Positions 50,985-53,673 of a stretch of 53,673 nt of DNA are shown piece by piece. The stretch's first letter is position 1. Every line of letters starts with the position of its first letter. A program made the position numbers and the translations under genes. This DNA is from Terriglobia bacterium (lineage in GTDB: Bacteria > Acidobacteriota > Vicinamibacteria > Vicinamibacterales > CAVVIG01): assembly GCA_020073005.1 (NCBI GenBank), contig JAIQFX010000023.1, positions 1 to 53,673 on the forward strand, in the 5' to 3' direction. Under the pieces are notes generated by a model. It was not told where the DNA came from. It saw only the letters and a list, made by a program, of their open reading frames with translations, and ran no database searches.

Positions 50985-52486
50985 GCCGCGCGGCCGTGCG
51001 CGTGATGCTGCTGTGCGCCGTCGTCCTCGCCGTGCCGCTCCTCGCTCACGCATATGCGGGATCGTTCAGCCGCTTCATGGGCGACGACTATTGCGACGCG
51101 GCGATCTTCCGCCGCGAGGGATTGCTCGGCGGCCAGAAATACTTCTACGACAACTGGGGCGCCGTGCCGGCGACCATCGCGTTGATGGCCCTCGTCGATC
51201 CGGGCGGGCCGTCGCTGGCGGGATGGCTGCCGGCATCCGCTCTGGCGCTCTGGATCGTCACGCTCACATGGACGTTCACGCAGATCACGCCGCGCGTGTC
51301 AGTCCGCGCGCCGCGGCTGCTCGCCTTCGTGCTGGCCGAGGCCGTGATGTTCGCGACGCTCGAGGACGCGCCAAGCGTGATTCAGTCGCTGTATCTCCGG
51401 ATCCCGCTGCTCGCGTACCTGTGTCCGATCATCGCGCTCAGCGGCCTGGCGGGGTTCTGTATGCGGATGGCTCGCGGCGGGGAGGTATCCGGCACCCGGA
51501 TGATCGCGATGGGGAGTCTGGCGTTTGTCGCCGGCAGTTTCGGACCGGTCTACGTCGCGATGCAGACGACCGCTGTCGCCGTCGCGCTGGCGGCGGCGTG
51601 GACGATCCGCGACGCGCCGGCGCGGCGCGTGTGGACCAGGCTGCTCGCCGCCGCCATGGTCGGCTCGGTCGCGTCGCTCGCGTTCATTGCCGTGGCACCG
51701 GGCAACGCCAACCGCGCGCAGTTCTTTCCTCCGCGTCCCGGAGTACTCGATATCGTCAAGTCGACCGTGCTGGCCACGGGGTTCATGCTCGCTCGGCCCG
51801 CGCTGACGCTGCTCCGCCCGGCCGTGATTGCGGCGGTGCCGTCGCTGTGGCCTGACGCGTCGCGCTGGCTGGATCGCGCGCTGGCGATGACGTCGTCGCC
51901 AATCGTGCCGCTCGCGATGATCGTCCTGGGAAGCGTGCTCGCGCTCGCGGCGCCCGCGCCGCTGGTTGCGCGCGACGCGATCGCTCGTGTCAAATGGATG
52001 CTGGCGCTCATTCCCGTCGTCGCGTTCATCGTGGTCGCCAGCGCGATCGTCGTCGGTCCGTTCGGGACATCCGCGCCGCCGCCGCCCCGCGCATTGATCA
52101 TGCCGCAGTTCGCGCTCGAATTCCTGGCGCTCGCCTGGGGCGCGCTCGCCGGCACGCTCGCGCGCGCCTCGTTCGACGCGCGCGGCCTGCCGATCCGACG
52201 CGTGCGGTCCGCCGCCGCCGGCCTCGCCATTCTGCTGCTGGCCGCGCAGGCGGCGCGATCGACGGCAGGCACGCTGGCCCTCACGCCGTCCCTGCGCCGG
52301 TGGGCGAACGCGTGGGACGCCGGCGACAGGGAATTGCGCGAGGCCGCCAGGCAGGGACGCGTTCGCGCGACCGCGCCCGCGCTCGATCCGATCGGCGGCG
52401 TCGGCGCCCTCGGCCGCGATCCAGCCGACTGGGTCAACAACTGCGCGGCCCAGTACTACGGTCTTGAATCGGTCACGGGGCGCTGA
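50981..52486 (+). CDS. Polytopic membrane protein (DUF6056-like)
   Basis: A 501-residue protein with an N-terminal hydrophobic helix (about 7-26), a FMGDDYCDAAIFRREGLL extracytoplasmic-looking segment with a KYFYDNWG motif, and about ten more hydrophobic stretches. The GDDYCD acidic pair near the first loop resembles GT-C type active sites such as those of DUF6056 proteins. A polyprenyl-phosphate-sugar dependent glycosyltransferase is a reasonable inference. The ATG overlaps the methyltransferase by 4 bases. Confidence 0.68.
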   Translation: MSRAAVRVMLLCAVVLAVPLLAHAYAGSFSRFMGDDYCDAAIFRREGLLGGQKYFYDNWGAVPATIALMALVDPGGPSLAGWLPASALALWIVTLTWTFTQITPRVSVRAPRLLAFVLAEAVMFATLEDAPSVIQSLYLRIPLLAYLCPIIALSGLAGFCMRMARGGEVSGTRMIAMGSLAFVAGSFGPVYVAMQTTAVAVALAAAWTIRDAPARRVWTRLLAAAMVGSVASLAFIAVAPGNANRAQFFPPRPGVLDIVKSTVLATGFMLARPALTLLRPAVIAAVPSLWPDASRWLDRALAMTSSPIVPLAMIVLGSVLALAAPAPLVARDAIARVKWMLALIPVVAFIVVASAIVVGPFGTSAPPPPRALIMPQFALEFLALAWGALAGTLARASFDARGLPIRRVRSAAAGLAILLLAAQAARSTAGTLALTPSLRRWANAWDAGDRELREAARQGRVRATAPALDPIGGVGALGRDPADWVNNCAAQYYGLESVTGR

Positions 52487-52487
52487 C

Positions 52488-53117
52488 ATGGCGGAAGCGC
52501 TCAGCGCGGCCGGAACGACGGTGCGTCCGATGACGGTCGCCGACATCGACGCGATCGTCGAACTGCAGCTCGCGTTCCTCGAGGGGTCGATCATCACGGC
52601 GCTCGGCCCCGGTTTCCTCGTCGCGTTTTACCGCGCGGCCCTCGCGCATCCTCACACGCTCGCGTTCGTCGCCGCCGAAGATGCCGGCGCCGGCGCCGGG
52701 GGGGGCCCCGTCGTCGGATTCGCGCTGGCCACGCTGGACGTCGGCGCGTTCAATGCGCACGTGAAGCCACGCGTGTTGCGGGCGCTCGCGCTGGCGGTGC
52801 TCTCGCCCCGCGGATGGCGTCTGGCGTGGAGCATCGTGCGCGGCATCGGCGAGCCAGAGCCGCAGCCCTACATGCCCGCCGAACTTCTGCTGCTCGTCGT
52901 CGACTCGCGCGTGCGACGTCGCCGCATCGGCCACACGCTGCTGACCGAGCTCGAGGCGGCGTTCGCGCGGGCGCAGGCCGCCCGCTACCGCGTGGCCGTG
53001 CGCAGCCACCTCGCGGTGGCGCGGGCCTTCTATCTCGCGCTCGGCTTCGAGCCGGAGCAGCAACTGCTGGTGCTCGGCCATCCGATGACGTATCTCACGA
53101 AGCGCGTCGCCCGGTGA
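52488..53117 (+). CDS. GNAT-family N-acyltransferase
   Basis: A 209-residue GNAT protein. It has VRPMTVADIDAIVELQLAF at the N-terminus, a VVGFALATLDV strand, LLLLVVDSRVRRRRIGHTLL, where RRRIGH is the acyl-CoA loop, and ARAFYLALGFEPEQ in the C-terminal helix-strand. A Gly/Ala-rich stretch (DAGAGAGGGP) spans a run of 8 G at 52698-52705. As one of the few small acyltransferases in the locus it is a candidate for the N-acetyl step of the nonulosonate (LegH/PseH role), far from the neuB core. ATG 52488 is preferred; TTG 52464 is in frame. Confidence 0.8.
   Translation: MAEALSAAGTTVRPMTVADIDAIVELQLAFLEGSIITALGPGFLVAFYRAALAHPHTLAFVAAEDAGAGAGGGPVVGFALATLDVGAFNAHVKPRVLRALALAVLSPRGWRLAWSIVRGIGEPEPQPYMPAELLLLVVDSRVRRRRIGHTLLTELEAAFARAQAARYRVAVRSHLAVARAFYLALGFEPEQQLLVLGHPMTYLTKRVAR
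52698..52705 (+). repeat. Homopolymer of 8 G inside the GNAT gene
   Basis: Eight consecutive G follow a GC-repeat (GCCGGCGCCGGCGCC) that also encodes Ala-Gly. Length and position make this the best slippage site in the window. The frame is intact as sequenced. Confidence 0.55.
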
Positions 53118-53673
53118 CGAGGGTGAGGCCCCGAGTGCTGATGGTGACCGGCGCCTACTATCCCGAGATCGCGGGCGGCAGCCTGCAGTGCCGCTCGCTC
53201 GTCCTCGCGCTGCGCGATCGCGTGCGCGTTTCCGTCCTGACGACGACCGCCGATCGGCGTCTGCCGTCGCGGTCGGACGTCGATGGCGTGCCCGTGCACC
53301 GCGTGTTCGTCGATCCGAGAGCGCCGGCAACAAAAGCCGTCGCGCTCCTGCGGCTGCTGGCTCTCGCGCCGACGCTGGCGACCGGCGCCGACGTCTTTCA
53401 CTTTCACGGGTTCACGGAAAAGATGCTCGTGCTGTTCGCGATCGCCCGCTTGTCCGGCCGTCGCATCGTCCAGAAAGTGACGTCGGTCGGCTGGGACGAC
53501 CCGATCGCTATCCGCTCGCGTCCGTTCGGAGGCTGGCTGGCCGCCGGCATCGCGCACGCCGATCGGATTGTCGCCGTCAGCCCGGCGGTGGAGGAGCGCT
53601 GCCGCCAGGCCGGGGTGCGCGCGGATCGCCTCCGCGCGATTCCCAACGGCGTCGATGTGCAGTGCTTTGCGCC
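53114..53673 (+). CDS. GT4-type glycosyltransferase (3' truncated)
   Basis: Translated by hand from GTG 53114, which makes a GTGA overlap with the GNAT stop; the frame is open to the end of the window (186 residues). It has VLMVTGAYYPEIAGGSLQC at the N-terminus, an HFHGFTEKMLVLFA segment, VQKVTSVGWDDP, DRIVAVSPAVEERCRQAG and IPNGVD, the usual landmarks of the acceptor domain of GT-B family 4 retaining glycosyltransferases. The donor-binding domain lies outside. It would add another sugar to the glycan of this locus. Confidence 0.82.
   Translation, partial: MTRVRPRVLMVTGAYYPEIAGGSLQCRSLVLALRDRVRVSVLTTTADRRLPSRSDVDGVPVHRVFVDPRAPATKAVALLRLLALAPTLATGADVFHFHGFTEKMLVLFAIARLSGRRIVQKVTSVGWDDPIAIRSRPFGGWLAAGIAHADRIVAVSPAVEERCRQAGVRADRLRAIPNGVDVQCFA

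Noticed and set aside
1-53673. CRISPR arrays, insertion sequences, integrase, tRNA
   Set aside because: I looked for repeats with spacers, transposase motifs, terminal inverted repeats and cloverleaf-like stretches in the gaps and saw none. All gaps are too short.

Overview
The window is one continuous block of surface-glycan genes. I count 49 protein-coding genes, all on the + strand, including one cut off at each end. No gap between genes exceeds about 41 bases. I see no tRNA, rRNA, CRISPR array, insertion sequence or integrase. The DNA is very GC-rich, with strongly GC-biased third codon positions and many GTG and some TTG starts. At 17 junctions the genes overlap by exactly 4 bases (ATGA, GTGA or TTGA), and at 6 more by 1 base (TGATG or TAATG). 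This suggests a long, translationally coupled transcription unit. The enzyme set (nonulosonate, heptose-like sugars, an MsbA-type exporter) fits a diderm bacterium. A high-GC soil lineage such as Acidobacteriota is my guess, but the sequence here does not prove it.

Layout. (1) 1-13578: a truncated radical SAM/SPASM gene and a methyltransferase, then a nonulosonic-acid core. The core holds an SpsF-like cytidylyltransferase, a large fusion of a GT-B-like protein with a CMP-nonulosonate synthetase, a CapK/PaaK-like adenylating enzyme, a hydrolysing 2-epimerase (NeuC/LegG), a divergent PLP enzyme, a NeuB synthase, a FemAB-like acyltransferase, a methyltransferase and a CBS-nucleotidyltransferase like PtmE of the GDP-dependent legionaminic route. 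(2) 13578-23497: a radical SAM protein with an N-terminal B12-binding-like region, a WbuC cupin, a NovU-type C-methyltransferase, a sugar aminotransferase, a TIGR04372-like glycosyltransferase, a large membrane protein and an MsbA/PglK-like ABC exporter. (3) 23494-27904: a LegB-like 4,6-dehydratase, a LegC-like aminotransferase and two further DegT aminotransferases in tandem. (4) 27942-33747: a heptose-like module with GmhA, two SDR epimerases, an inverted HldE-like fusion, a HAD protein and an APH-fold kinase. (5) 33722-40028: a split transketolase, a methyltransferase, a zinc alcohol dehydrogenase, an RmlD-like reductase, a CgeB-like glycosyltransferase and an FkbM methyltransferase. (6) 40044-41114: a FemAB-like gene of clearly lower GC. 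(7) 41111-47412: a radical SAM/SPASM enzyme, a second CMP-sugar module (cytidylyltransferase, SDR, 2-hydroxyacid dehydrogenase), a second radical SAM protein of the B12-binding type and an SDR. (8) 47439-53673: a HAD phosphatase, another large GT-B-like protein, a Trm112-type methyltransferase, a membrane protein, a GNAT acyltransferase and the start of a GT4 glycosyltransferase.

Working model (inference). The locus makes and exports a complex glycan or glycosylates a surface protein. The nonulosonate would form through PtmE-like, LegB, LegC, an unidentified N-acyltransferase, LegG/NeuC, NeuB and CMP activation. A second sugar would come from the sedoheptulose-like route. A third would come from the transketolase module or the second cytidylyltransferase module. 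Radical SAM and methyltransferase enzymes would decorate the sugars. The features that most deserve follow-up are the fused GT-B/CMP synthetase, the acyl-activating enzyme and FemAB proteins in place of an obvious LegH, the inverted HldE, the split transketolase, and the three full-length plus one truncated radical SAM proteins.
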